Positions 1-10,885 are shown, counted from the stretch's first letter. The stretch: DNA of 64,000 nucleotides from Ctenosaura bakeri (GCA_948474755.1 CAOLHI010000962.1:310001-374000), one strand, 5' to 3'. The notes: generated by a model not told the origin, from the sequence alone. Made by a program: numbers and translations.

Positions 1-183
1 CATGCAGGAGAAAGCCAAGCAGCCTCACCTGATGTGTCACCATCATAAGAGCCCTGGGAGGTCTGATCAAATAGTTCCTGGCTCATCAGTTGGTCCAGCC
101 CTGCAAAAGGCGAACAATATGTATGAGCGCAAAATACTCATAAGGGGGATGGGGAAAAATGCACAATTCCCTGCCCAACATAC

Positions 184-642
184 CTTCTGCTGCCACGGTA
201 TCAGTCGGTGATTGCTCGCCATCCATGGCGATCTGCAAGCTCTCTATGACTCTTGGTGGGTCGGCACTGGTGTCCCCCCCCAAAATCCTGGAGAGTTCTT
301 CAAAGTACGGACATTCAACCCTGGCTGCTCCCGTCCTTTATTCGCTGCCACAGCCTCACGGTAGGCTGCACGCAGTCTTTTGGTCTTCGTCCTGCACTCC
401 TCCGCAGTCCGCCTATGCCCCCTCTTATTCATTTCTCTTGCAATTTCCTCGAAAATCTCAATGTTTCTATAGGTCGCCTGGAGGTCCCTCTGGAATCTCC
501 GTTCCCCCCAAATGTCCAAGAGATTTTTTATCTCCGTGTGACGCCAGGCTAAGCCTCTGCCCCTTAAGGGGTGTCGCCTCAAAGCAAACCCTTCATCCTC
601 CACGCTGCAGTCACTCCCCTGCGTGTGCTCCCCGCTTTGCAT
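184..642 (-). pseudogene. Myb/SANT-like DNA-binding protein, minus strand, frameshifted exon
   Basis: The likely start is the ATG at 642-640, which begins MQSGEHTQGS. A trihelix-like Myb/SANT domain follows, with pieces such as LLDIWGE, RNIEIFEEIAREM and RTAEECRTKTKRLRAAY, a pattern of the Myb_DNA-bind_4 family in ZSCAN29- and MSANTD-type proteins and in Harbinger accessory proteins. After the domain the frame runs into a stop near 244. A neighbouring minus-strand frame continues the expected protein (YFEELSRILGGD, then DTSADPPRVIESL), so one base appears lost or gained between about 305 and 345. The exon then ends at 184 at a good donor, GCAGAAG|gtatgt. Any later exons lie left of the window. 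It could be a decayed transposon gene or a real gene with a sequencing error. Confidence 0.55.
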
Positions 643-896
643 GTTACCTTGTTTTCCTTTCGGGGTTTCCCCTTTGCAAAGCTCCTTCCCCCTCCTACAC
701 GTCCGCTCAAGTGAAAAATGGCTCCTCCCTTTGTTTTCCTTCCTCTCGTCGCATTTCGCGCATGTGTTCTCCTGGCGTGCGGGAAATGGCGGCGCCAGAA
801 AAACCCCTTCTGGACAAACTGTGGCACTGCAGCCGCGTGGTTTGCTATTGGGGGTGGACGAGGGCAGTGCGGGAAAAAGATCTAGCAGCAGGACCA
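643..896. promoter_or_regulatory. Probable bidirectional CpG-rich promoter between the divergent Myb/SANT genes
   Basis: This interval separates the two predicted start codons, which point away from each other. It is rich in CpG (for example near 735-800) and has pyrimidine-rich blocks at 648-700. No TATA box is obvious. Promoter function is inferred from the head-to-head arrangement and the composition. Confidence 0.35.
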
Positions 897-1690
897 ATGG
901 AGGCGGGGGCTCGGGAGTGGACGGAGTTCGAGACAAGGGAGATGCTGGCGATGGTCAGGTGGTGTGGTGGTGTGAGGGAACTGATGCGCCCGAACACACC
1001 GGGCAATGATGAGCACTTCCACACCATGGCCCATTGCCTGACACGCCATGGGCACGACAGGACTGAGGAGGAGGTCAGGCACCGGTTCCGTGAGATCAAC
1101 AGGCAGTTCTATGTTGCCTTGTGGAACTACAACGGCCACCCACCCCTGCACGCAAGGCCCCCGTTTTTCCAGGTGATGCGGAGCTTGTGGAGGGCAGCGG
1201 GGAGCCCCAGCTGGACATCCCAGGGCAGACGTGAGTAATTAAAACAGACAGCACCTATATGGTTATGGGAAACCCCAGGAGAATGGGTGGCGTGTATCCC
1301 TAGCAAAAGGGGATGCACTCAGCCTGATGAGAACCAACGCTTATTTTAATGTTGCACTTCCATAGGCAGAAAACACCGTGGGCCTGGCCACCATCCATTG
1401 CTGGACACGCAAGGCATGGCAGGGCTTGAAGGTACAAACACCGTGATTTTTACTGGCTTTTGGCTTCAATGTGGGGGTTAATGCTGAGCTCCCTTCCCCC
1501 CTAACTCCACAAACATAGTGAAATGACAGATTAAAGTTTACTCCTTGTAAAAGGTTACTGTGGCTGTTCACATGCCAAAACCAATTTTCCCGTTGTTTTT
1601 ATTGCAGACCAAGAAAACATTCAAACTGGGGAGCAGCCAGGGACGGATGTGGAGGTGGCAGAGGAAGACCACCCCTGTGTGCAGGAATAG
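897..1690 (+). CDS. Myb/SANT-like DNA-binding domain protein, two exons
   Basis: Exon 1 is 897-1230 and exon 2 is 1608-1690, giving 138 residues. The start ATG is in good context (accaATGG). The donor is GGGCAGAC|gtgagt and the acceptor is ttttattgcag; the split codon closes in frame and the protein ends with TAG at 1688-1690. The domain near residues 5-85 has the Myb/SANT helical pattern: WTEFETREMLAMVRW, DEHFHTMAHCL, GHDRTEEEVRHRFREIN, then PPLHARPPFFQVMRSLW. The last 30 residues are acidic. An attaaa lies near 1832. The gene is head-to-head with a related minus-strand gene, sharing a CpG-rich interval of about 250 bp as a probable bidirectional promoter. DNA binding is inferred from the domain; the target is unknown. 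It probably belongs to a transposon family. Confidence 0.6.
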
Positions 1691-2288
1691 TGGTCCAACA
1701 GTTATCCATCCTTGTTAAAACCCCCTCCCCTTTCCCTAACGCACAACCCCACTGAACAGCACACGAAGTTTTTTTTGTTGTTGTTTGTTCCACAGTTTTT
1801 TGAATATATATTTTTCTACACAAGAACAGTTTATTAAATATTTATTCATTTAAACAAGGTGTGTTCCCTTCCATGTGTCCCTCTCCTGCAAAGCAGTCAT
1901 GTAAGAGTTGCGGTTGTGACATGGTACTGTCGCAATCACGGACCGCGGGGGAGTTTGCCAGCAAGACAAACTGTTTAGCGTGTTTGGCGAAGTGGTGAAA
2001 AGGATAGAAGTGTCAGTGTGGAGTTTTCACTGTGGATCAACACTGCGTGGAATGATTGGCAGTGGGACTGCGCACTCCCCGTGGATTTCCAAACCTGTGG
2101 AGACAAGGAGGGGCGTTACTAGTTATCAACAAGCTTGAGACACACGTATCAAATGCATGATTTCCAAGCATCAGTTCTCTCTGCTGGTGCCAAGTAGTCC
2201 ACAGAGCAATTTAACGAAATTAATGCATCTAGAGGTAGGCCCCAATTACCAGGAAAAAAATAGCCATTTAAAGTTTGGATAAGTCCCT
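1691..2288. other. Downstream part of the GC-rich element, no gene seen
   Basis: This holds the 3' untranslated part of the plus-strand Myb/SANT gene, including an attaaa-type signal near 1832 in an AT-rich patch, followed by sequence with no usable open frame. I see no transposase motif here. Confidence 0.35.
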
Positions 2289-2319
2289 CAGGCCGGTGTT
2301 GTGTCCATTGCTCAATTTC

Positions 2320-2636
2320 CACAGCATCCTGTTATAGCACTATGATTCCGCTTCCAACATCATCTGGAAAACTTGTTGGAATTCCTAGTATCGCGGAGGT
2401 TACTGAAAGTGGAATCAACACGCTATAACAAGCTGGTGCGCCAACAGCCTTGGTTCATTTCTGTTGCATCCTGGGATCTGTAGTTTTGGGTGAGCAATCT
2501 GGGCGAGGAATCCTGCCCTCTTCAGGAGGTTGGAGTGGGACTCCTGTCGGTCCCTCCCAAAACTGCAAACCCCAGCTTTCCAGGATATTGTGAAAGTGTA
2601 ATCATCACGCTATAACTGGCTAGTGCAGAAATGGCC
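2320..2636. repeat. Diverged or compound palindromic MITE (family A)
   Basis: The segment repeats the layout of the family A MITEs: 'ctgttatagcactatgattc' on the left and 'acgctataactggctagtgc' followed by agaaatggcc on the right. Internal mirror-image arms contain ctgtagttttg and caaaactgcaaacccc. It is longer than the other copies, and a second inner pair of arms (cgctataacaagctggtgcg near 2420-2440) suggests one copy next to or inside another. It sits within the GC-rich element. Confidence 0.5.
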
Positions 2637-3116
2637 CCGGCTCCTCTCGAAATTACATTGGCCACCTGCTGCGTGGGTGCGTGGGCTGGTTAGAACGTTC
2701 CTCCTCCCTGCCTCCCTCCCCTGCTTTTCCCATTTTCTTTTCCCTCCAAAGTGCTACGAATGCCCTTTCAAAAGCCCCCATTTTTTCACTCATCAGACGC
2801 TGGAGCCATGACATCCTCGGCGAGGTTTTCCACTCACCAGCCACCACGCCGCCACATTCATACGCCCCTCGAGCTGTGAAATACAACGGCCCCTCCACAG
2901 CTCTTGGAGGCACCCCCGTCTTTAAAAACTCATAGGGCTCCCCCCCGGGATTTAAACAGGGGGTTTCTCAGGAGGATAAGAACTATGGGAGTGTTGTCTC
3001 CAGGGCGAGGCAGCCCACCCCCCCATCCTAGGCCCCTTCAGGAGACACAGTCCCCGGAAACCGGCAAATCACGACGCGGCACGGATCATTGATAATAGTT
3101 TAAGGAAAAACTTACC

Positions 3117-3329
3117 TTCTTTTTTCCCCACGTTTCCTCGTCCTTTTGCTTGCTCCTGGCACCCGCTTTCGCGGAATTGGAAAATGGTGCCGTCCGTTCG
3201 TGTTGGGGGCGGTCTTGTGGCTTCTGCTGGCCAAGCCTTAATCCCTCCCTCTTGATCGCCCGCACGAATCAGGATGCACCGTCGCTTTTTCACGAAACGA
3301 CGAGCGCGGATTGGAGGAAAAAAACACAT
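3117..3329 (-). CDS. Possible first coding exon on the minus strand near the right end of the element
   Basis: Reading leftwards from an ATG at 3329, the frame is open for about 70 codons and very basic (for example RARRFVKKRRCILIRAGD). It reaches a strong donor at 3117, GAAGAAG|gtaagttt on the minus strand. The following exon is not identified. A basic N-terminal exon near the element end would fit a transposase transcript, but no transposase motif is seen here. The exon structure is plausible; the function is unknown. Confidence 0.25.
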
Positions 3330-3496
3330 TTCTTCTGGTTTTTAAAAGGTGTGCGGAAATGCTGAATGGTGGCTCCCCGGCGCGGATTGGGGTGAGAATC
3401 CAAAAAATTTAATGCGATCAGGTGCTCTCTAAGGTGAAAATGGCACCCGATCGAGGTCGACCTGGGAAGATTTAATTACCCCGTGAGAAAAGGGCC

Positions 3497-3906
3497 ATAG
3501 TGAGTGGATTCAGTTGCAGATCTAAACCTCTAGAATCATACATTATGTTGTTAGCCAATATATTGACTATCTGATAATAACTATCTACTTCTAATTATTA
3601 CCTGACAATATCATGAGTGGATTCATTTTTTTCAAGTTTGTGTATCTGATTTGAAACATTGCTTGACCAAGAAGACTATAGCCTTTATCTCAGAGTGGCA
3701 ATTACAGTTTTCTCCATATTGGGGAGAGGAAGACTTAAAATTCTTTCCTTTCTTTTTTAAAAATGTCTTCTAGGGTCACTTACAACTGTGAACAAACCTA
3801 TATTGTTTGTTCATTTAAATGACTGTAGGAAACAATTAGTTAAGGGAGGAGGAATGAAAGGGACATGGACCACTGCTTCCTTCAACACTATGTATGTATC
3901 TCTATC

Positions 3907-3976
<70 letters not shown>

Positions 3977-4429
3977 GGGCTGAATCCACTATTTGTGGGT
4001 AGGTGAATGGGGTGATGGCTATTTCACTGAAGATTCTATTCATGGGTCACAATTCTTCAGCTGTTTGGGGAAACCCAAAAAGGAGATTCTCAGAAAATGA
4101 GAAATTAGGGAGAATTCAGTGGGTTTTCACCAGAGATTTCTGTCGCCCACAGTTGCCTCACTGAAAGCAGTAATTTCCTTTCTGAAAGGACAGGGAAAAA
4201 AAAGTTTGTAAAGTTCCCATTTTCATGTCTTCTTAGCTGAGCTAAGGACTGGAAGCTGTGGGCTGGAAGTTGCTCTTTGTTGACAGACAGCAGTTACTAC
4301 GGACTAAAGCCATATATTAGTCCCAACCGATTCAGTAGGTCATATATAAATGTCAATTTACTACTTCATCATTCATTCAGAATTTTAGTTGGTATTCAGA
4401 AGTGAATTTAGTCCTATTATTTTAACTGA
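3497..4429. other. Non-coding stretch with a compound microsatellite
   Basis: AT-rich sequence with no gene-like frame. The only clear structure is the TCTG/TCTA array at 3907-3976, listed separately. Confidence 0.6.
3907..3976 (+). repeat. (TCTG)n(TCTA)n compound microsatellite
   Basis: About six TCTG units pass directly into about eleven TCTA units. GATA/TCTA arrays are common in squamate genomes. Confidence 0.95.
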
Positions 4430-4951
4430 AAATATGAGTAAAACATTTTATTTTATTTTAGTATATTTTTTATTGAAAGTTTGTCTCAAAAATAACTCCC
4501 CACACACACACACTTCCATGCTTAAATCCTCCAGTTGAAATTGCTTATTTCCATTCCATTACAAACATAATTTCCATCTTACAGAGAGAAGAACAGTTAC
4601 ATTATTTCTTCTTTGATTTCTTATACATTTATATCCGTACCCAATCCAATACTCTTTTCCATTCTTTCTCAAAGTTCTGAATAGATTTATTCTCCAAAGA
4701 AAATGCTAACTTTTCTATCTCTATCATATCCAGAACTTTTAACTTTCATTCTTCTATATCAATATATTTCTTTTCTTTCCAGTGCTGCGCATATGTCAAC
4801 CTTGCCACAGTTATTAGATATAATAATATCTTCTGATGACTTCTTATTTCCCTTTGTTGCCCTAGTATATTTAACAAATAAAACTCCAGTTTAATTTCAA
4901 AATTCAGGTTACAAATTCTTTGGATTTCGTAAATATGAGTAAAACATTTTA
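4430..4951 (-). mobile_element. 5'-truncated L1 LINE 3' fragment with 21-bp target site duplication
   Basis: The insertion body is 4451-4930, flanked by identical 21-bp direct repeats at 4430-4450 and 4931-4951 (beginning aaatatgagtaaaacatt). On the minus strand it encodes the C-terminus of an L1 ORF2 protein: LLYLITVARLTYAQHWKE, then SIQNFEKEWKRVLDWV, which correspond to the usual L1 pattern of an ARxxYAQxWK block and a carboxy-terminal W-rich block. The left edge, which is the 3' end, is T-rich, as expected for a reversed A-rich tail. It is short and truncated, and cannot be autonomous. Confidence 0.75.
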
Positions 4952-5011
4952 GTTCCTTTTTTAGCCTACTAGCCTTTTGACAATATAATACTTCTTGAGG
5001 AGATAATGTAG

Positions 5012-5920
5012 TGTTACTGTGGTTTCTAGTCCGGACTTGTGGTATATTAGATATCATTCAAGATCAAGAATTTGGCCTTCACTACCCATTCCTCTTCATG
5101 TGCTTGCGAAGCCCCCGGACAACCACGCACACAGGCATGGCCGAAAATAGCTGAACCATTCAAAACCAGTCCAGGCAGGCCAGTAATAGCCAGACTGCAG
5201 CTTCAGGAGACCTCCAGGCAAGTACTCTTTAAGATCACATTATGAATGCATGCTGTTTACAAAAGACTCCCTGCTTCGAGCAGGCAGCTTGACGAGCCGA
5301 ATACTCAACTGTCAAGCACTCCGCATTTGCATACTGTCTACTCTATTGACAACTCTATCATAACTCAATCATGCAAAATACTGACCTTTTGGAGGCTTTG
5401 TCTCCAGCCCGAAACCCATTGTTATCCCCAGGAACGGACTAGCCTATGGGCACATTTTCCCCTATAAGATCCCCTGATTTTGAGCACTTCTTTGGATTGC
5501 TCCCAGTTTCCATCCTACCTTGCTGTCACTTTGTTCGGTGAGCCTTCCCCTCAGCTCCACGTGCTGAGAATCTCCACTTCTACGAACTTTCCTTCAGACT
5601 ACCCGGGCTTCAGGACAGGGGTAGTATTTCCCATGCAAAAATCCCTTTTAAAACCCTCTATCCAACTCCTACCTTTCTTTCTATAGGCCTGTGTGAGTGT
5701 TTGCATACACTTGTTTTGACTGTGTTTATCAAAAATAAAGAAACAATTATTATTTACTTCTGTTTGCTCATTGACTCAGCCTGACCCCGTAGACAATGGG
5801 TTCAAGATCTCGCTAGGTTGCCCTGCCTCTTGCATTGCTAGCTTGTGCTCTGCTAATTCCTATTCCCCATTGTGAGCACATTAAGGTGTCCCTCCTGAGA
5901 CCCCAGAAATCAGGATAACA
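5012..5920 (+). mobile_element. Solo LTR, family TGTTA...TAACA, copy 1
   Basis: It starts TGTTACTG and ends caggataaca, with a perfect 4-bp target duplication GTAG at 5008-5011 and 5921-5924. It has an LTR layout: a degenerate TATA (cctataagatccc) near 5461 and an AATAAA near 5735. It aligns end to end by eye with copies at 19310-20192, 21406-22352 and 26837-27737. No internal retroviral or gypsy region is attached, so it is a solo LTR. It stands directly against a MITE on its right. Confidence 0.75.
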
Positions 5921-5923
5921 GTA

Positions 5924-6124
5924 GGCCATTTCTTCACTACACTGCTATAATGCGGTTATTCTACTTTCAACATCCTGTGGAATTCTGGGATTTGTAGTTT
6001 ACTGAGGCCAAAGAGCTCTCTGGCTGAGAATTCTAAATGCCTCTCCCTAAACTGCAAAGCCCAGGATTCCATAGGTGGTTGAAAGTGGAAGAATAGCACT
6101 ATAACAGTTTAGTGTGGAAATGGC
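5924..6124. repeat. Palindromic MITE, family A (Harbinger-like)
   Basis: Termini are ggccatttcttcac and gtgtggaaatggc. The two halves are near mirror images (ttattctactttcaacatcc against ggttgaaagtggaagaatag). Internal gaggccaaagagct and gctgagaattctaaatgcc are shared with the copies at 37603 and 46369. Confidence 0.8.
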
Positions 6125-6239
6125 TGAAGTGTATTACATGATTGACAGTGGGTCTCGGAAAGAATACTGTATTGGGTACCTGATTATATCATTCAATCTC
6201 TCTGTCACATGCGCTATTCTAAATGCTGGCCTTTATTAT

Positions 6240-8142
6240 AGAATCATAGAATCACAGAAATGTAGAGTTGGAAGAGACCACACAGGCCATCCAGTCCAAC
6301 CCCCTGCCATGCAGGAACACCCTCAAATCAATCCCGACAGATGGCCATCAAGCCTCTGCTTAAAAACCTCCAAGGAAGGAGACTCCACTACACTCCGAGG
6401 CAGCAGATTCCACTGCTGGACAGCCCTGACTGTCAGGAAGTTCTTCCTGAGGTTCAGGTGGAATCTCCTTTCCTGCAGCTTGAATCCATTGCTCCTTGTA
6501 CTGGTCTCTGGAGCAGCAGAAAACAAGCCCCCTCCTTCCTCTACATGGCATCCCTTCAAATATTTAAACATGGCTATCATGTCCCCTCTTAGCCTCCTCT
6601 TCTGCAGACTAAACATACCCAGCTCTCTAAGTCTATCCTCATAGGGCATGGCTTCCAGGCCTCTCACCATTTTGGTCGCCCTCCTCTGGACTTGCTCCAG
6701 CTTGTCAATATCCTTCTTGAATTGGGGTGCCCAGAACTGGATACAGTATTCAAGATGGGGTCTAACCAAAACAGAGTAGAGTGGTACCAGTACCTCCCTC
6801 GATCTAGACACCATACTCCTATTGATGCAGCCAAGAATTGCATTGGCTTTCTTGGCTGCCGCATCACACTGCTGACTCATGTTCAGCTTGTGGTCTATGA
6901 AGACTCCTAGATCCCTTTCACACGTACTGCTATCCAGCCACATGTCCCCCATCCTATATTTCTGTATTCCATTTTTTCTACCTAAGTGTAGGACCTTACA
7001 TTTCTCTCTGTTGAATTTCATTTTGTTCGCCCTGGCCCAGCTCTCCAATCTATCCAGGTCATTTTGACTTTTGATCCTGTCCTCTGGCGTATTAGCAACC
7101 CCTCCCAATTTGGTGTCATCTGCAAATTTGATGAGCATGCCCTCTATTCCTTCATCCAAGTCATTGATAAAAATATTGAACAGCACTGGGCCCAGGACAG
7201 AACCCTGTGGCACCCCACTAGTCACTTCTCTCCAGGATGAAAAGCAGCCATTCGTGATCACCCTTTGGGTTCAGTTGGTCAACCAATTACAAATCCAAAT
7301 AACAGTAGCCCTGTCCAGCCCACATTTTACTAGCTTCTTTGCAAGAATGTCATGGGGAACTTTGTCAAAGGCCTTACTGAAATCAAGGTATGCTACATCC
7401 ACAGCATTCCCTTCATCTATCAAGCTAGTAACTCTATCATAAAAAGAGATACGATTAGTCTGGCATGACTTATTTTTGAGAAATCCATGTTGACTTCTCG
7501 TGATTAACGCGTTGCTTTCTAAGTGATTAGAAACTGACTGCTTAATGATCTGCTCCAGGATCTTTCCGGGTACTGATGTCAGGCTGACTGGGCGATAATT
7601 ATCTGGGTCCTCTTTTTTTCCCTTCTTGAAGATGGGGATAACATTTGCTGTCTTCCAGTCTGCTGGAACTTCTCCTGTCCTCCAAGATTTCTCAAAAATT
7701 ATAGCAAGCGGTTCCGAAATGACCTCTGCCAGCTCTTTTAATATCCTAGGATGCAATTCATCTGGCCCTGGAGACTTGAATTCATCCAATGTGGCCAGGT
7801 ATTCCTGTACCACCTCTCTACTTATTATGTGCCTCATTTCCTTTGCTTCCTCCCCTGCTCCCCAACCGCCAGGTTGAGTGCTTGTATCCTTCTGGGAAAA
7901 AACGGAGGCAAAGAAGGTGTTAAGTAGTTCTGCCTTTTCTCTCCCCCCTGTGAGTAGTTCGCCATCTTCTCTGCGCAGCGACCCTACTGTCTCCTTCTTT
8001 TTCCTTTTGCTGTGGACATATTTAAAAAAAACTTTTTTATTGTTTTTAATGTCTCTGGCCAGCCTAAGTTCGTTCTGTGCTTTAGCCTTTCTGACTTCCT
8101 CCCTACATCTCCTAGCTACTTGCTTAAATTCTTCTTTGGTGT
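6240..8142 (-). mobile_element. CR1 LINE, 5'-truncated, minus strand
   Basis: The 3' end lies at 6240, where gaatcatagaatc shows the short repeat typical of CR1 tails. On the minus strand from 7837 to 6323 a CR1 reverse transcriptase is readable: [16 protein letters not shown], then [42 protein letters not shown] and the catalytic FADDTKL block. One in-frame TGA at 7268-7270 interrupts WLTN-TQRV; the frame resumes unchanged. The endonuclease end is missing beyond about 8142. This is a dead, 5'-truncated copy, related to the CR1 at 31304. Confidence 0.9.
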
Positions 8143-8162
8143 GCAGTTAACCTTGTGCAGTT

Positions 8163-8541
8163 ACAAATAACATAAAAAAAAAATTGCAAGTGAGGTGTTT
8201 AGTAGTAAGATCATATTTAGTAGTAGTAATAGATTAAATGTAATGGAAAAGTATGGAATTAAGAATAAAATTATTATTATAATAATGAGTATAATGAGAA
8301 TGAGATCTAGATATAGGTAACAAAAGTATGTAAGCAGTATGATATAGAATATGCTGAATAAGTATATGATTGTAATGGAGTTGAAGAGAAATAACAATGT
8401 AAGTTTGTTTTTGTTGAAATTTCTGTTTTTCACTGTTATGTGTATCACGTGGTGTTTTCCTTTTTTTGTTGTTCTGGTTTTTTTCCTTTTATAATCAATA
8501 AAATTTAAAAAAATAAAAATTAAAAAAAACAAATAACATAA
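8163..8541 (+). mobile_element. Short A-tailed retrocopy with 13-bp target site duplication
   Basis: ACAAATAACATAA occurs at 8163-8175 and again at 8529-8541. Between them lies an AT-rich segment ending in ttataatcaataaaatt and an A-rich tail, as expected for a plus-strand 3' fragment inserted by target-primed reverse transcription. The source is probably an L1-type LINE 3' end, but no protein is visible. Minus-strand frames here are composed of A+T-rich codons and are not genes. Confidence 0.65.
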
Positions 8542-8973
8542 CCTACAGTTACACATTTTTAACTGCTCTATATTCATCTCTAGCATGAAGGGAATTTATA
8601 ACAGGAGTCCTTTTCCTGTCCATCATGCCGGAGATTCCTTGTGGGAGGGGATGGGAATGTCAGGCAGCTGCTTCTTGATTGGCAGTGAGTGGACCCAGCA
8701 GTTACTTGCAGTAAGTGGAGCATGATTTCTTGGACATGTGTTTCGAGCATCTGGACCATTTGTCAATAAGCATTGTCAAGGCAAATTCTAGCAGTTAGCC
8801 ACATGAGGCTGTTGTGTGAAATCTGAAGATTAACAGACATATTATGATATAATATATTTCTGGTTTATTTAAAAGACTGCCTTTTATAGTCTCCATTAAG
8901 TATCTTGCATGAAAACAGCCACAAAATATAAACACTATATAACAAAACACCAGTGTGTTTGTGTATGTGTGTA

Positions 8974-8974
8974 T

Positions 8975-9013
<39 letters not shown>

Positions 9014-9024
9014 CATACATACAT
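8974..9024 (+). repeat. (GATA)n then (ACAT)n microsatellite
   Basis: About ten ATAG units followed by three ACAT units. Confidence 0.95.
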
Positions 9025-9199
9025 ATATTCAAATCAGTAACAATAAAAGAGAAAGTCTTCTGAAATAAATATATTTCCAAAGGTAATTTAGTGGTCTGTA
9101 TCATACTATTGGGGCACATATTGTATACAAGGGGGATCTGTGAGATTGGGCCTACCATACTCCAGATTGCACTCTAACCTTCCTTGTACCTCACAGCTC

Positions 9200-9562
9200 T
9201 GCTAGGTCTAGGAATTTAAGATCTTCAGGCAAAGGATTACTATTTGTTCCACCAATGTGTACTGTTCTGTCAAGGCTATAAGCCTTTCAAGATCTCTATC
9301 TGCATTTGTGGAATGGTCTTTTGCTGGACCTCTGACTGGAGGAGAATCTCACCATTTTTCATAAAGGGTTGAAGACATTCTTCTTTGATTCACCATCTTA
9401 AGCCACCAAGGAGTTGTGTTTACGGTGCTGAGATGGTTAGCGACTAGTAAGGTGTTGGAGATTTCATTCCTTGTATTGCTATGGTGTCATGTCTATTGTC
9501 TTTGTCCCTGACTGTATATGTTAATAGGCTGCCTTTTGGTGAAAAGGGTGTTATAAATAAAT

Positions 9563-9595
<33 letters not shown>

Positions 9596-9615
9596 ATTAT
9601 TATTATTATTATTTC
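9200..9615 (+). mobile_element. L2-like LINE 3' end with (AGT)n/(TTA)n tail
   Basis: The segment ends with ggctgccttttggtgaaaag, then ggtgttataaataaatg, followed by AGT repeats (9563-9595) and TTA repeats (to 9615). A 'gccttt...tataaataaa' tail growing into a simple repeat is typical of vertebrate L2-like 3' ends. Upstream text such as ctggaggagaatctcaccat fits a decayed L2 3' region. There is no readable coding portion. Confidence 0.5.
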
Positions 9616-10885
9616 TACTATTATTAACTAATCTGCTTGGCATTACAAATGGGTCTGTAAGCAGGGTTGCCAACATGGATCGTATGATGACCTGTATATT
9701 TTGCCCCACTGAGTAAATAAAAACTGATGAAATGAAGCAAAATATCTTGGGCCAATCTTGGCTCCTCCTCCCCCTTTTTGTAAAAATCTATCTTCTGTAA
9801 GTCCCTTCATTTCTCCTTTATATTCCTTTATATAATTGATTATATAATTGCACATGTACCTCTTCCTCTTCTCGACAGTAAATATACAATAACAGCAAAT
9901 TAAATAGCTAACATTTTCCTGCTCTTTCATGAAACCCAGAGTGTGGCTAATGTGGCTGTCTAATGGTGGGTGGCCCTGGAAGGGTGTAATGCAGCATGGA
10001 AAGGTCAGGTTTCCCAATCCTGTGACTGAGTGAAATTCAATGTTGAGAAGCAGATTCATTTTCTCCTTTCACAAAACAGTATCTTTCTTTGTACCATGGT
10101 CTTGTGACAGAGAACAACTGTAATTGCATTACAGGTCTTTGATATAGTTTCCTCTTTCAGTTTAAAATGCTGGTTTTCCAGTTAACCATATAGGGCAGTA
10201 TTCGACACTGCATTTTTCCCAGTAAAAGGAGACAGCGGGGCCTCCTTCTCTACTGTTGCGCACTGTGAGCCCTCAAACCCTCCCGAATTGATTTGTAGGT
10301 GGCAGAGAAGGCTGAAGAGAGAAGGAAGAAGCAATTTATGTGACAACCAACAGCATATTCTTAGATTTAGGCCATGTTCCTTCAAGTTCAGGATGGTACA
10401 TATGGAGTCAAACTGTAAACCGTTTTCAGGAATTTGGTAATGCTAAATCTGTCATTCATATATGAAGCCACAATACAGTATAGTATTAAAATGTTATCTT
10501 AACACTTTTCAGTATTCACCACTGGATGGCATAACTGTTCAGTCTACACTATTTCTCTTTCAGTTGTTTTCTGTTATTAGCAATGCAAGCGCCAAAAGAT
10601 GAAAAATGGGATAAGTATATCCCCAACACAACCACCACTGCTTTCTTTATTCTCATCGCTAAAGATGCAAATATAAAACCTAAAGAGGCACACTTCTTTA
10701 AATATTTTGAAATTTACATCTTTGTCCCACTTCTGCCACCTGCTGGAAAAATGGCATTTAAAACATTTAAAATTCCAAAATCCAGAATCAGATAATACTT
10801 TTATTGGAATCACCGTATAGAGAGAAGATGAGGGGAATAAGACTGATTTGATGGTGAAGCCATAAGGTCTGGTCAATCATCGTTC
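9616..10885. other. Non-coding, nothing recognised
   Basis: AT-rich, with short random frames only. No exon with credible splice sites and no repeat I can name. Confidence 0.5.

Larger units (their letters stand above)
1..3496. mobile_element. Right part of a GC-rich PIF/Harbinger-like element with Myb/SANT genes
   Basis: This stretch is rich in G+C and CpG, while everything after about 3.5 kb is AT-rich, so the composition changes sharply. It carries two divergent genes for Myb/SANT-like (trihelix-type) DNA-binding proteins, the kind of accessory protein that accompanies PIF/Harbinger transposases. The right edge at 3482-3496 reads cgtgagaaaagggcc, close to the termini of MITEs elsewhere in the window (gtgcggaaagggcc, gtgtggaaatggcc). 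I infer that 3496 is a terminal inverted repeat end. The left end lies outside the window and no transposase reading frame is visible. The boundary and the class are inferences; the composition shift and the genes are directly seen. Confidence 0.5.

Noticed and set aside
244..936. A 230-codon minus-strand frame taken as a whole gene
   Set aside because: Its first ~98 codons lie across the promoter region and look like non-coding GC-rich text. The domain part starts at the ATG at 642, and its end is off frame.
159..1238. A 359-codon plus-strand frame
   Set aside because: The first two thirds are antisense to the minus-strand Myb/SANT exon. Only the part from 897 has domain sense, and a splice donor at 1231 explains the end.
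3788..4006. Coding frame with repeated YLSIYLSI
   Set aside because: It is the translation of the TCTA microsatellite.
8161..8586. A 141-codon minus-strand hydrophobic frame
   Set aside because: It crosses both target duplications of a retrocopy and is made of A+T-rich codons.
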